Source: a virus. From it: a stretch of DNA of 21,041 bases. Each line of letters begins with the position of its first letter. Position 1 is the stretch's first letter. The position numbers were made by a program, and so were the translations under genes. The notes beneath the pieces were generated by a model. The model saw only the letters and a list, made by a program, of their open reading frames with translations. It was not told the DNA's origin and did not search any database. Where the stretch lies: the IMG/VR virus record IMGVR_UViG_3300030099_001904, positions 1 to 21,041 of that record. The stretch is one strand, 5' to 3'. Shown here piece after piece: positions 6,529 to 12,928 of the stretch.

Positions 6529-6936
6529 TTACTCTAAAATCTTATCTTTTTTCAATTTATTAACAACAGATTTGTAATAACTTATCTTTTCTTGATAATC
6601 TACTCTAGTAAACTTTACTGTTTGATGTGCAAAAAATTGTAGTTCTTGTGCTGTTCCTTCGCCATATTTAGCATCTAATTGTAATGAAAACTTGTATTGT
6701 TCGCCTTGCTTGAACATATTGCAGCCTACGCATTGAGGTTGACAATTCTGTTCATCAAATCTTGTTGAGAGGTGTGTTCGGCTTTGAAAATGTCCGCATT
6801 GCATTCCTCTATTGTATGGCTTGACTATACCACAAGTGAAACATTGTACCATACCATATTCATTCGCATCACGCAAACGTATATAAAGACTGAACCATTT
6901 ATCAAGCTCTTTTTTAAGTTTGTTTATTGTCTTCAT
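6529..6936 (-). CDS. NinG/Rap-like recombination protein
   Basis: A 135-aa protein with the NinG (lambda Rap) pattern. An N-terminal helix leads to CFTCG near residues 32-36, then MQCGHFQSR (about 45-53), TRFDEQNCQPQC (about 58-69) and CNMFKQG. The Cys pairs bind zinc and the H/N residues form an HNH-like centre. In lambda, NinG/Rap is a structure-specific endonuclease that resolves recombination intermediates. Here it overlaps an HNH gene upstream by 23 nt and lies at the end of the replication cluster. Length is shorter than lambda NinG (about 200 aa) but common for Bacteroidetes phage copies. Confidence 0.85.
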   Translation of the reverse strand: MKTINKLKKELDKWFSLYIRLRDANEYGMVQCFTCGIVKPYNRGMQCGHFQSRTHLSTRFDEQNCQPQCVGCNMFKQGEQYKFSLQLDAKYGEGTAQELQFFAHQTVKFTRVDYQEKISYYKSVVNKLKKDKILE

Positions 6937-7132
6937 ATATTTGTATTAGATTTTCTATTTCATCTCTCGGAATATAACCACTTTGATGTATAACAACGTG
7001 AACTACAGATGGTACAGCAATTAAATTATCAACATTGTTATTATTGTGATTAAAATCTATATGGTGAACTTCCCATTTATTTGGTATTTTACCATATTTT
7101 TTTTCGTATAATTTTCTATAATTAATTTTCAT
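6914..7132 (-). CDS. HNH endonuclease domain protein
   Basis: A 72-aa minimal HNH protein. WEVHHIDFNHNNN supplies the HH pair and metal-binding Asp/Asn, VDNLIAVP supplies the middle Asn, and VVHVVIHQ supplies the final His. It has no visible DNA-recognition domain beyond the YRKLYEKKYGKIP leader. It may be a free-standing nicking endonuclease or act with the overlapping NinG-like protein. The start codon follows the 7138-7203 RNA element by a few bases, so that structure may affect its translation. Confidence 0.8.
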   Translation of the reverse strand: MKINYRKLYEKKYGKIPNKWEVHHIDFNHNNNNVDNLIAVPSVVHVVIHQSGYIPRDEIENLIQIYEDNKQT

Positions 7133-7137
7133 AATAT

Positions 7138-7203
7138 AAGGGGGAACGTAAAATCCACAAAGTATAACCGCTCATTGTTATAAGTTTCAATTACTACCCC
7201 CTT
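7138..7203 (-). ncRNA. Structured intergenic RNA element
   Basis: Outer stem: 7138-7144 (AAGGGGG) with 7197-7203 (CCCCCTT). Inner hairpin: 7163-7168 (TATAAC) with 7177-7182 (GTTATA), loop of 8 nt. The element fills the 74-nt gap between the HTH gene and the HNH gene, ending 5 nt before the HNH start codon on the minus strand. It could be a leader that masks the start, a processing site or an attenuator. No U-run follows it on the minus strand, so it is a poor terminator in that direction. Confidence 0.4.
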
Positions 7204-7206
7204 TTG

Positions 7207-7602
7207 TTAATATTCATCGTAACCACCTATTGTATATGGCTTTGTACTATTGTATACCTCACAACTCTTAAATAAATTCATTTCTTTATTAGGTTCATTA
7301 TATACATATTTAGATAATGTAACAGTTCTTCCAAATCTAGTTTTCCTGTGTATAGGTATGCTATCTATTTTATAACCATTTTTTCTATGGTTAAATATAA
7401 TACCTGATAGCCTAGTAGCTCCGTATTCTTTGATAGCTTCATAACTTGTTATGTTACCATACCTTTTCAAGTGCCATAATATAGCATCTGATTGGCTTTT
7501 AACCTGATTTTCTGTAATAAGTATTTTTTTCATTTCTTTAAATTTAGTTATTATTTCAGTTCTCTGATTATCCACATTACTATTGCGGTTATTATTACCC
7601 AT
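7207..7602 (-). CDS. Helix-turn-helix protein
   Basis: A 131-aa protein. After a polar N-terminus, residues about 36-85 read as a winged helix-turn-helix (SQSDAILWHLKRYGNITSYE, AIKEYGATRLSGIIFNHRKN, then IDSIPIHRKTRFGRTVTLSKYVY). This matches a helix-turn-helix domain widespread in phage early regions. Likely DNA-binding regulator or replication accessory. It starts 4 nt after the preceding gene and ends just before a structured intergenic element. Confidence 0.7.
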   Translation of the reverse strand: MGNNNRNSNVDNQRTEIITKFKEMKKILITENQVKSQSDAILWHLKRYGNITSYEAIKEYGATRLSGIIFNHRKNGYKIDSIPIHRKTRFGRTVTLSKYVYNEPNKEMNLFKSCEVYNSTKPYTIGGYDEY

Positions 7603-7606
7603 CCTA

Positions 7607-7969
7607 TCATTTTATTAATTTTATTGGTTCTTGATAATATAATACATTTTTTTGTTTTAATGTGTGTACTTTGTAATACGCTTCGTCTATTGTTTTTTTA
7701 TGGGCATATACCCATTTGTAAAAAGTTCTTATGTTCATATATGGTTCATCTTTACCGAACCTTACGCCAATATGAAACGCATCTTCTATTTGATTAAACG
7801 TTAATTTTTTGAATCTAGTTTCTTTTTGTAAATCAACTGCAAATATTTTACTCAAACTTGCCAAAGTTTTTGCATCTGTTTTATGTCCTATTTCTACTGA
7901 TGTTTTTGCTAATAGGTCTAATACCTTTTCAGTTAATTCTTGTATGTTCTCTTGACTTAGATATTTCAT
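7607..7969 (-). CDS. Hypothetical early protein
   Basis: A 120-aa protein with no recognised family. The segment KLTFNQIEDAFHIGVRFGKDEPYMNIRTFY-type region (written in parts: KLTFNQIEDAF, GVRFGKDEPY, TFYKWVYAHKK) is well ordered and resembles uncharacterised proteins next to phage replication initiators. I chose ATG 7969, which overlaps the stop of the replication protein as ATGA. A longer reading from 7993 would begin at TTG, inside that gene. Possibly a helicase-loader partner, by position only. Confidence 0.6.
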   Translation of the reverse strand: MKYLSQENIQELTEKVLDLLAKTSVEIGHKTDAKTLASLSKIFAVDLQKETRFKKLTFNQIEDAFHIGVRFGKDEPYMNIRTFYKWVYAHKKTIDEAYYKVHTLKQKNVLYYQEPIKLIK

Positions 7970-8583
7970 AATAATTTTTTTGCTTCTTGCCAAGCACTTA
8001 TCTGACTATCAAGTTTTGACATTGTTGGCTTGTTTTGTTTTCTTTTTTCCCAAGTTCTTACTGCTGCTTTCCAATCTTTCATTTTGTTTTTTCCTATTTT
8101 CCAATCTTTACTTTCATAAAAGTTTATAAAAGATTCTGCATCTATATTATTATTACGCTCTAAACAATATTCTAAAACTTCTTCCAATTTTGGCTTTTTA
8201 AAGTATTTATTTTTTATTGTTATTATTTTATTCTTATTAATAGATGTATAATTTTTAACTGACAAGTTGTTTAAAATTTGAAGGACTTGTTCTTCATTTA
8301 TTTTAAAATACTGTTTCGCAGGTATACCTTTACGCTTAACTTGTATTAATCCTTTGTCCTTAAGAGTTTTAAGACACTTTCTTTGATGATATGAGTTAAG
8401 TGTTGTATCTTCTTCTATATTGGCTTCAGTGTTAAAAAACCAACCATCTGTCATACCATTAGCAATAAAGTATTCTTCCTTTGAAATAAGGTCAGCAAGT
8501 AGGACTGCTGCTTTCAATCCTATTTGTCTTGCTAACCCTTTATTCAAAACCAAAAAAGCTGTACTGCTCAATAAGTGTTTCAT
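7966..8583 (-). CDS. DnaD-like phage replication protein
   Basis: A 205-aa protein with two parts. Residues about 18-95 form a winged helix: AAVLLADLISKEEYF, then GWFFNTEANIEEDTTLNSYH, then CLKTLKDKGLIQVKRKGIPA. The C-terminal part has FINFYESKDWKIGKNKMKDW followed by KAAVRTWEKR, the typical end of DnaD/replisome-organiser proteins of phages. Such proteins bind the phage origin and recruit the host helicase. The gene begins with a 4-nt overlap (ATGA) with the DnaA-like gene, so initiator and loader are probably co-translated. Confidence 0.78.
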   Translation of the reverse strand: MKHLLSSTAFLVLNKGLARQIGLKAAVLLADLISKEEYFIANGMTDGWFFNTEANIEEDTTLNSYHQRKCLKTLKDKGLIQVKRKGIPAKQYFKINEEQVLQILNNLSVKNYTSINKNKIITIKNKYFKKPKLEEVLEYCLERNNNIDAESFINFYESKDWKIGKNKMKDWKAAVRTWEKRKQNKPTMSKLDSQISAWQEAKKLL

Positions 8584-9113
8584 CGTATGTGTAATTTATA
8601 GTTACAATCTGTAAGAGCAAAATTAATCTTTTCTAACGTATTGGAAAAATCTGCGTATGTAGTTTTTATATTTACGCTAACTTTACCTGATGTAACTTTA
8701 ATCAATACTTGTTTCTTTTCACTACTAATTACACCATGAGCAGATAAATGATTTCTTAGTTGGATAATATCCTCAAAAGTTCTTTTAGATTTTTTTATAT
8801 TATCGTATTTATCATATATCTTATTGAATAAATCTCTATATTCAGGATATGTTCTGTAATTAGATTTGTGCATATTGACATAATAATTGATACAGGTTCT
8901 ATCTCTATTAATACCTTTTGCAATAACGTTGTAATGAGTTTCATCTACCATACTTGCAACAACGCTTACAACCATTCTAGGTAATTGCAGGTGCTTTTTC
9001 CTAGACCTAGATGCTAAAGAACCCTCAGGTAATTGTAACATATTTGTTGTCATTTGGCATAATGCATCAAAGTATTCTTGCTGCTGCACTTTAAAAAGGG
9101 AGGTCGTTTTCAT
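8580..9113 (-). CDS. DnaA domain IV-like DNA-binding protein
   Basis: A 177-aa protein. Residues about 36-85 follow the DnaA C-terminal (DnaA-box-binding) pattern: SRSRKKHLQLPRMVVSVVAS, then THYNVIAKGINRDRTCINYYVNM, where the second half corresponds to the G-R-D-H-T-T-V signature helix. No AAA+ ATPase part is present. It is probably a phage origin-binding protein, or a competitor for host DnaA boxes. The C-terminal 80 residues are unrecognised. I chose ATG 9113, which overlaps the SSB-like gene by 23 nt. A reading from 9167 would add 18 unconvincing residues. Confidence 0.75.
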   Translation of the reverse strand: MKTTSLFKVQQQEYFDALCQMTTNMLQLPEGSLASRSRKKHLQLPRMVVSVVASMVDETHYNVIAKGINRDRTCINYYVNMHKSNYRTYPEYRDLFNKIYDKYDNIKKSKRTFEDIIQLRNHLSAHGVISSEKKQVLIKVTSGKVSVNIKTTYADFSNTLEKINFALTDCNYKLHIR

Positions 9114-9426
9114 CTTCTTGTATGTTTTTGTGTACTTCAGCATTTTTATTAGCAAACCAATATCCATCTAAACTTGTATAATATCTTCCGTTGTATTCTC
9201 TTGAATATACATTACACATAATGTCAATAGTATCTCCTTCTCTGAATTTATTTAATTGATTAATTTTATCTACGCCAAAAGCACTGATTACAACATCTTT
9301 GTTCCAATCTCTATCAACGTTTTGTTCTATTATTACGTTTTGTTTTTGCCATTCTTTTCCTGACTTAGAAGTTCCTTGTTCTAGTTCTAGAATCTTTTTA
9401 ATTGTTCCGTTAATTGTTAAGCTCAT
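9091..9426 (-). CDS. SSB-like OB-fold protein (DUF3127)
   Basis: A 111-aa protein starting MSLTINGTIKKILE, with SKSGKEWQKQNVIIEQN and FREGDTIDIMCNVYSREY, the beta-strand pattern of an OB fold of the DUF3127 type common in Bacteroidetes and their phages. It ends in the acidic tail EDENDLPF, like the C-terminal tip by which bacterial SSB recruits partner proteins. Likely role: coating single-stranded DNA during phage replication and recombination. It sits between an annealing-like protein and a DnaA-like protein. Confidence 0.85.
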   Translation of the reverse strand: MSLTINGTIKKILELEQGTSKSGKEWQKQNVIIEQNVDRDWNKDVVISAFGVDKINQLNKFREGDTIDIMCNVYSREYNGRYYTSLDGYWFANKNAEVHKNIQEDENDLPF

Positions 9427-9438
9427 TTTATTTATTAT

Positions 9439-9831
9439 TTAGTTATTACTCTTTTTAAAATCTTCTGCTTCATCTTCGCCAAATACACCTAGCTCATAGA
9501 ATCCTGTCAGCTTCAATACTGCTCTTGACATTGCTCTTTTTTCTGCCATCTCTAAAACATACCAAGTATTAGTATTACCATCTTTAAAGCTGTTACCCTT
9601 TAAAGCTGAACCAAATGTCTGTATAGTATTTGTTTCTTTTATTGCTGTTGCTTTGACTGAAGCAAAGTTCGGCTCGCATTTTATTACATCATAATTAATA
9701 TGTATGTTTTCTAATGCTTGAATTTTTTCTATACCACTTCTTGTGATAATAATGTAATGCTGATGTTTAAAAACATCGTCAGCAGTTAGTTCGTACTTCT
9801 CGTACTTTTGTTTTAATAGTTCTCTTTTCAT
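9439..9831 (-). CDS. Possible single-strand annealing protein
   Basis: A 130-aa protein conserved in my recollection of flavophages. The segment GIEKIQALENIHINYDVIKC, followed by TIQTFGSALKGNSF and AEKRAMSRAVLKLTGFYELG, resembles the strand-rich core plus the A-E-x-R-A-x-x-R-A helix of Rad52/Erf-like annealing proteins. The C-terminus is acidic. It is shorter than typical members, so assignment to that family is tentative. Location immediately before the SSB-like gene (12-nt gap) fits a recombination pair. Confidence 0.45.
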   Translation of the reverse strand: MKRELLKQKYEKYELTADDVFKHQHYIIITRSGIEKIQALENIHINYDVIKCEPNFASVKATAIKETNTIQTFGSALKGNSFKDGNTNTWYVLEMAEKRAMSRAVLKLTGFYELGVFGEDEAEDFKKSNN

Positions 9832-9878
9832 TTCTGTTTATGTTTAAAATTTTGTTAAAAATATAAAAATTATTTGAA

Positions 9879-10178
9879 TTAAAATTGTCGTATTATAAAA
9901 GATTCATCTCCAAATGCCCAATAAGATGTAACATTCATTATAGCTGCTTCATCAGGATAATCTTCTTGGTTATAATCTAACCAAAATTCTGCTATATTAT
10001 CATATTCTGTATATTCACAACAGAACGCTATTGGGTCGTATTCTATTTCTTCTCCTGTATCTTCTTCATAGCTAGTTAGCATATCATATAAAGCATTAAG
10101 ACCATCATAGCTAAAATTGTTTGGTCTGTGCATTTCAAACCATCTTCTAAATTCGTATAAACTTATTGTTGTTTTCAT
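9879..10178 (-). CDS. Conserved acidic phage protein
   Basis: A 99-aa, strongly acidic protein (ISLYEFRRWFEMH, FSYDGLNALYDML, EEDTGEEIEYDPIAFCCEYTEY, then a C-terminal FIIRQF). Similar small acidic proteins with the FSY-GL-ALFD and DPIA-CCEYTEY signatures occur in many unrelated phages and plasmids without a known function. The charge raises the possibility of DNA mimicry, which is only inference. Overlaps the preceding gene by 4 nt (ATGA). Between its stop and the next gene (9832-9878) only A/T-rich leader is seen. Confidence 0.75.
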   Translation of the reverse strand: MKTTISLYEFRRWFEMHRPNNFSYDGLNALYDMLTSYEEDTGEEIEYDPIAFCCEYTEYDNIAEFWLDYNQEDYPDEAAIMNVTSYWAFGDESFIIRQF

Positions 10179-10381
10179 TTCTCTTGTATGTATTTAGTTA
10201 ATTGTTCTTTAATATAATCTAATTGTTCTTTGTCTATCCAATTTATGAAGTCGTAACTATCCCACCAAACTGTAAAGTCTTTGCCATATTCATCTGTTCC
10301 TCTTAGGCATACTTCGTTTTCGTGTGCTTGGAATGTGTTTATATCATTCATTCTTTTTATTATTTCAGTTTCTTTTTCCAT
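10175..10381 (-). CDS. Hypothetical early protein
   Basis: A 68-aa acidic protein, MEKETEIIKRMNDINTFQAH, then VCLRGTDEYGKDFTVWWDSY, then a C-terminal helix EQLDYIKEQLTKYIQEK. I chose ATG 10381 because it forms a TAATG overlap with the stop of the gene before. An alternative ATG at 10405 would add eight residues. The stop overlaps the next start (ATGA). No known family. Confidence 0.6.
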   Translation of the reverse strand: MEKETEIIKRMNDINTFQAHENEVCLRGTDEYGKDFTVWWDSYDFINWIDKEQLDYIKEQLTKYIQEK

Positions 10382-10653
10382 TATCTTGCATTTAAAATTA
10401 GACATTCTTTTTTATCATTATATATTTTTAACCATTCAGGTCTTGTGTCAATAGCAAAGCTATCTCTTAATTGCCAGCCGTGGTTTCTTAACATATATCT
10501 GAATTTATCTCTAATCTGTTCTTTAGTTCCTACAACTACAACACTACCTCCTGACATTCTATAATCAACACATTTAGTATCAGTATTATAATCATGAACA
10601 GATACTGCATCATAGCACCCTTTGAGTACCCAATATTCGCTTAAAAGTTCCAT
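10381..10653 (-). CDS. Hypothetical early protein
   Basis: A 90-aa protein I do not recognise. A strand-rich middle (SGGSVVVVGTKEQIRDKFRY) suggests a small alpha/beta fold. It overlaps the previous gene by 13 nt and the following one by 1 nt, so it is part of the early operon. Confidence 0.6.
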   Translation of the reverse strand: MELLSEYWVLKGCYDAVSVHDYNTDTKCVDYRMSGGSVVVVGTKEQIRDKFRYMLRNHGWQLRDSFAIDTRPEWLKIYNDKKECLILNAR

Positions 10654-10898
10654 TGTGTAATATCTTTAAAGTTGTAGTATTCAGTTTTAATCTCAATAAA
10701 TAAATCTCTTACCTGATTCCAAGTAAGACAATCTAACCACATAGAACGCTGCCTAGTAGTAGATAAGTCATTAAGTAAAGCAAATAAATCGCTTTTACAT
10801 TTATTAAGCCATACTGGGTTTTCTGCCATTACATCGCATATAGATATAATAGCTTCTTGTTTTCCTGTTGCTTCTAGCATTTTAAAATTTGATTTCAT
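10641..10898 (-). CDS. Hypothetical early protein, first gene after the structured RNA
   Basis: An 85-aa protein starting MKSNFKMLEATGKQEAIISI, helical, with NPVWLNKCKSDLFALLNDL and SMWLDCLTWNQVRDLFIEI. I chose ATG 10898. A longer reading to 10952 would need a TTG start and would put a hydrophobic segment inside the 3' arm of the RNA's closing stem. It is the first gene downstream of the promoter at 11259-11289, so it would be transcribed with the RNA if no termination occurs. No known family. Confidence 0.6.
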   Translation of the reverse strand: MKSNFKMLEATGKQEAIISICDVMAENPVWLNKCKSDLFALLNDLSTTRQRSMWLDCLTWNQVRDLFIEIKTEYYNFKDITQWNF

Positions 10899-10927
10899 TT
10901 CTGTTTTATTTAAGTTAATAATTATTA

Positions 10928-11249
10928 TAGTTAATTGAAATAGTAGTGTCAACTTGTAGTACTTCGTTTACTAGCACGTCCACATACTGAGTACGATTTA
11001 TTATCAACCTTTTGAGCCTTTACATCAAACCTTTATTTGATGTGATAATACCACTTGCCTCGCTTCGGTTTATATGCTATCACAGAGCCTAATCCCATCG
11101 TTTAAATATGTTTAATACCTCGCCAAGTATTAGAATAACATTGTTGCTATTTTATTTTATAAAGCGTATAACATATTTAACCCTCATCGCTAGGGTGCGC
11201 GTCTAGTTTCCTATATTCAAGATTCGTTTACTACTATTTCAATGAACTA
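10928..11249 (-). ncRNA. Large structured noncoding RNA or leader (about 320 nt)
   Basis: No ORF of note lies here. The ends form an inverted repeat: 10928-10947 pairs with 11230-11249 in 19 of 20 positions, including a 14-bp perfect run (10934-10947 with 11230-11243). Internal stems: 10957-10961/10969-10973; 10983-10987/10991-10995; 11022-11029/11036-11043; 11041-11047/11078-11084; 11102-11112/11170-11180 (11 bp); 11113-11120/11125-11132; 11180-11184/11192-11196. Two stems need G-U pairs that exist only in the minus-strand RNA, and a promoter on that strand begins 10 nt upstream of the 5' arm. An 11-nt direct repeat (TTCGTTTACTA) occurs at 10963 and 11223. It could be a stand-alone ncRNA or the 5' leader of the early operon. 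It matches no RNA family I know. Confidence 0.7.
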
Positions 11250-11258
11250 ATTATGGAA

Positions 11259-11289
11259 CAAATATACATACTTTTTTTATATTAACAAA
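11259..11289 (-). promoter_or_regulatory. Bacteroidetes-type promoter
   Basis: On the minus strand TTTG (11289-11286) is followed after 19 nt by TATATTTG (11266-11259), matching the Bacteroidetes primary-sigma pattern TTTG-N19 to 21-TAnnTTTG. Transcription would begin around 11250-11253, at the first base of the RNA's closing stem. It lies in the A/T-rich gap after the metallophosphoesterase stop (11351). It should drive the structured RNA and probably the early genes from 10898 downward. Confidence 0.72.
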
Positions 11290-11350
11290 CTTTTTAACGT
11301 TTTTTTTAACAAAAAAGTGTATCTATATCTAGTAAATTAGTGTGAAAATT

Positions 11351-12079
11351 TTATAAAGGCATCAGAATATTTATGGGAGTTTTGCCATTATTGCTGACAA
11401 TTCCTACCCCCACGGCTGGTCTTTTTCCGTATTTTGCATACGCCATCGCGTAACTTTTGTGGTTTATACCGCAACCAACTTGCATTCCAAATACTCTGAA
11501 ACGCTTACCAACATAATGTTCGCAGTATGCTTGTGTGTGTAAATGTCCTTGTACTGTATTCATCATATCAGCACGACATTTGGTTCTCGCCGTACCACCT
11601 TCTCCATGAATGTATTGTACGTTGTCTTTCTCGTATCTTTCAACGAAGTTCCAATCAGGCACTTCTAATACTTCTTTGTATGATTTAATCCATTTGCTAG
11701 GAATACTAGAAGTTTGTGCCTTACGCATTATAATGCGGTCATGGTTACCGATTATAACAGTAGCCATCGGAAATGCGTTACGCCAACGTGCTATACGCTT
11801 AATAGCTAATTCTAACTCGTCTAAGCCACCTAATCCGTCAGCTGAGGACTCATGGTAGCTTGAATAGTGATTGTCGATTATATCGCCTATAAAGACTACC
11901 TCCGTGCAATTATAGAAATAGTATTGGTCTATACAGAATTCTAAGTATGAATCTAAGCAAAATGGTTCATGAAGGTCACCGATGACTAGAACATTTCTAG
12001 TCTCGGATTCCCTCATCTTTTCTAGTGCCACAATCTCGTGTGGTTTTAGTCTATATCTATTACTTTCGTTCTTTACCAA
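11351..12079 (-). CDS. Calcineurin-like metallophosphoesterase
   Basis: A 242-aa protein with a complete set of metallophosphoesterase motifs: GDLH (D35, H37), GDIIDN (D66), GNHD (N112, H113), HGEGG (H158) and GHLH (H179, H181). These form a two-metal centre that hydrolyses phosphoesters. Phage relatives include nucleases (SbcD/Mre11-type fold), nucleotide phosphatases and cyclic-nucleotide phosphodiesterases; the sequence does not decide among them. There is no partner ATPase of SbcC type nearby. It overlaps the end of the holin-like gene by 20 nt and is the last gene before the promoter and RNA at 10928-11289. Possible roles are DNA degradation or repair, or neutralising a nucleotide-signal defence. 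Confidence 0.88.
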   Translation of the reverse strand: MVKNESNRYRLKPHEIVALEKMRESETRNVLVIGDLHEPFCLDSYLEFCIDQYYFYNCTEVVFIGDIIDNHYSSYHESSADGLGGLDELELAIKRIARWRNAFPMATVIIGNHDRIIMRKAQTSSIPSKWIKSYKEVLEVPDWNFVERYEKDNVQYIHGEGGTARTKCRADMMNTVQGHLHTQAYCEHYVGKRFRVFGMQVGCGINHKSYAMAYAKYGKRPAVGVGIVSNNGKTPINILMPL

Positions 12080-12245
12080 AATCAGCAGCAGATTGTCCTA
12101 ATAACATAGCTAATAGTGAATACCATATCTTAGATACAGCTTCTTCATCAGCTCCTAAAAAGTTTGCAATCATAGGTATAATAATAGATGATATACCTAA
12201 CCATACTTTCTTTGATTTCAATAATTGTGTTAAAATAAATTTCAT
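12060..12245 (-). CDS. Holin-like small membrane protein
   Basis: A 61-aa protein: a short basic N-terminus with KSKKVW, a first hydrophobic segment (LGISSIIIPMIANFLGA, about 16-32), then a second (WYSLLAMLLGQSAADFG, about 41-56) and a basic end GKERK. Small two-helix proteins with the KSK-W start next to an endolysin are common phage holins that open the inner membrane. It lies 36 nt after the M15 peptidase gene. Assignment rests on topology and neighbour. Confidence 0.65.
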   Translation of the reverse strand: MKFILTQLLKSKKVWLGISSIIIPMIANFLGADEEAVSKIWYSLLAMLLGQSAADFGKERK

Positions 12246-12281
12246 AATATATTTATTTGGTTAATATTCAAATTTAGTGGC

Positions 12282-12728
12282 TCAATATAGCCATATAACA
12301 TCTTCATCTTTAATTTTATCAACATCTGCATGTATAAAAGTCTTGCCTATTCCAAATCTGTTTACGCCTACTATCATTAAAGCATTGATTATCAAATACC
12401 TTTCTCTACTACCTTTGTACGCTATATCAACAGCTAATCCTTTTTTGTGGCTTGAACCTACTCTAGCACCTAATACAGTATCATTGTGATGTGCTGTTCT
12501 GTACCCTGAATTAATTTTAAAAGGAATACCAGCTATACCCCTAGCTGTATCTAATCTTCTTAGAAAATCTTTGTTCATTCTATAACCTGAGCCATATTCA
12601 TCAGGACTATCAAATTCAGTGATTGTAAAATATGTTAAATCCAAATTATAGGGAATATACTTTGTAAACTTTACAACCTTTAGCTTCGCAAGCAAGTTCT
12701 CTACGAACTTTAATATCCTTTTCAACAT
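12282..12728 (-). CDS. M15 family peptidase (endolysin)
   Basis: A 148-aa peptidase M15_3-type protein. Zinc ligands are visible as H94 and D101 in SSHKKGLAVD and H133 in FIHAD; INSGYRT (72-78) precedes them as usual. The family cuts peptide cross-links of peptidoglycan, which fits lysis. Close relatives usually begin near YFTITEFDSPDE (residues 33-44), so the first 30 residues (basic and hydrophobic) are an extension. They overlap a second small ORF (12646-12777). A TTG codon at 12644, right after that ORF's stop, is an alternative start. I keep ATG 12728 as the simpler choice. Small membrane proteins lie on both sides. Confidence 0.88.
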   Translation of the reverse strand: MLKRILKFVENLLAKLKVVKFTKYIPYNLDLTYFTITEFDSPDEYGSGYRMNKDFLRRLDTARGIAGIPFKINSGYRTAHHNDTVLGARVGSSHKKGLAVDIAYKGSRERYLIINALMIVGVNRFGIGKTFIHADVDKIKDEDVIWLY

Positions 12729-12777
12729 TTCTTAAATATTTAGGGTTCTTTGAGTTGAGCTTTCTTTTCTTAGGCAT
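12646..12777 (-). CDS. Possible 43-aa basic peptide overlapping the endolysin start
   Basis: ORF starting MPKKRKLNSKNPKYLRNVEK, with two cysteines near the end. Its ATG overlaps the stop of the membrane-protein gene 12770-12928 by 8 nt, which favours translation, but 83 nt overlap the endolysin in another frame. Only one of the two readings of this stretch may be used. Very basic; no known family. Confidence 0.35.
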   Translation of the reverse strand: MPKKRKLNSKNPKYLRNVEKDIKVRRELACEAKGCKVYKVYSL

Positions 12778-12928
12778 CTTTGTTAAATTTAAAAAACTTG
12801 TAAATGGTAAACGCTATTGCTAGTATTAATGATACGAATGTGAGGATTTCATTACAATCTGTAATACTGAATCCTATTGCTGTGCTATTTGCTACAGCTA
12901 CTTGTACTGTGTCTTTTACGTTGTCCAT
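12770..12928 (-). CDS. Small single-span membrane protein, possible holin or pinholin
   Basis: A 52-aa ORF starting MDNVKDTVQVAVANSTAIGF. One membrane helix (ILTFVSLILAIAFTIYKFF, about 28-46) is followed by a basic tail KFNKDA. It lies between the connector gene and the M15 peptidase, the usual place for a holin or spanin-type protein. The acidic/polar N-terminus and single helix predict an N-out, C-in orientation. No second membrane protein function can be read from sequence. Confidence 0.65.
   Translation of the reverse strand: MDNVKDTVQVAVANSTAIGFSITDCNEILTFVSLILAIAFTIYKFFKFNKDA

Noticed and set aside
7970-7993. Extended start of the 7607-7969 gene
   Set aside because: The upstream start is TTG within the replication gene; ATG 7969 gives an ATGA overlap like its neighbours.
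9114-9167. 18-residue N-terminal extension of the DnaA-like protein
   Set aside because: It lies fully inside the SSB-like gene; ATG 9113 leaves a shorter overlap and a natural start.
10899-10952. N-terminal extension of the 10641-10898 gene, with a hydrophobic leader
   Set aside because: It needs a TTG start and lies in the 3' arm of the RNA closing stem; ATG 10898 is better.
10928-11249. Transposable MITE-like element, because of the 20-position terminal inverted repeat
   Set aside because: No target-site duplication is seen outside the repeats, and internal stems plus a promoter at the end fit an RNA better.
10928-11249. tmRNA, RNase P RNA or self-splicing intron
   Set aside because: No CCA/T-arm, no RNase P core sequences, no group I core or group II domain V signature, and it does not interrupt a gene.
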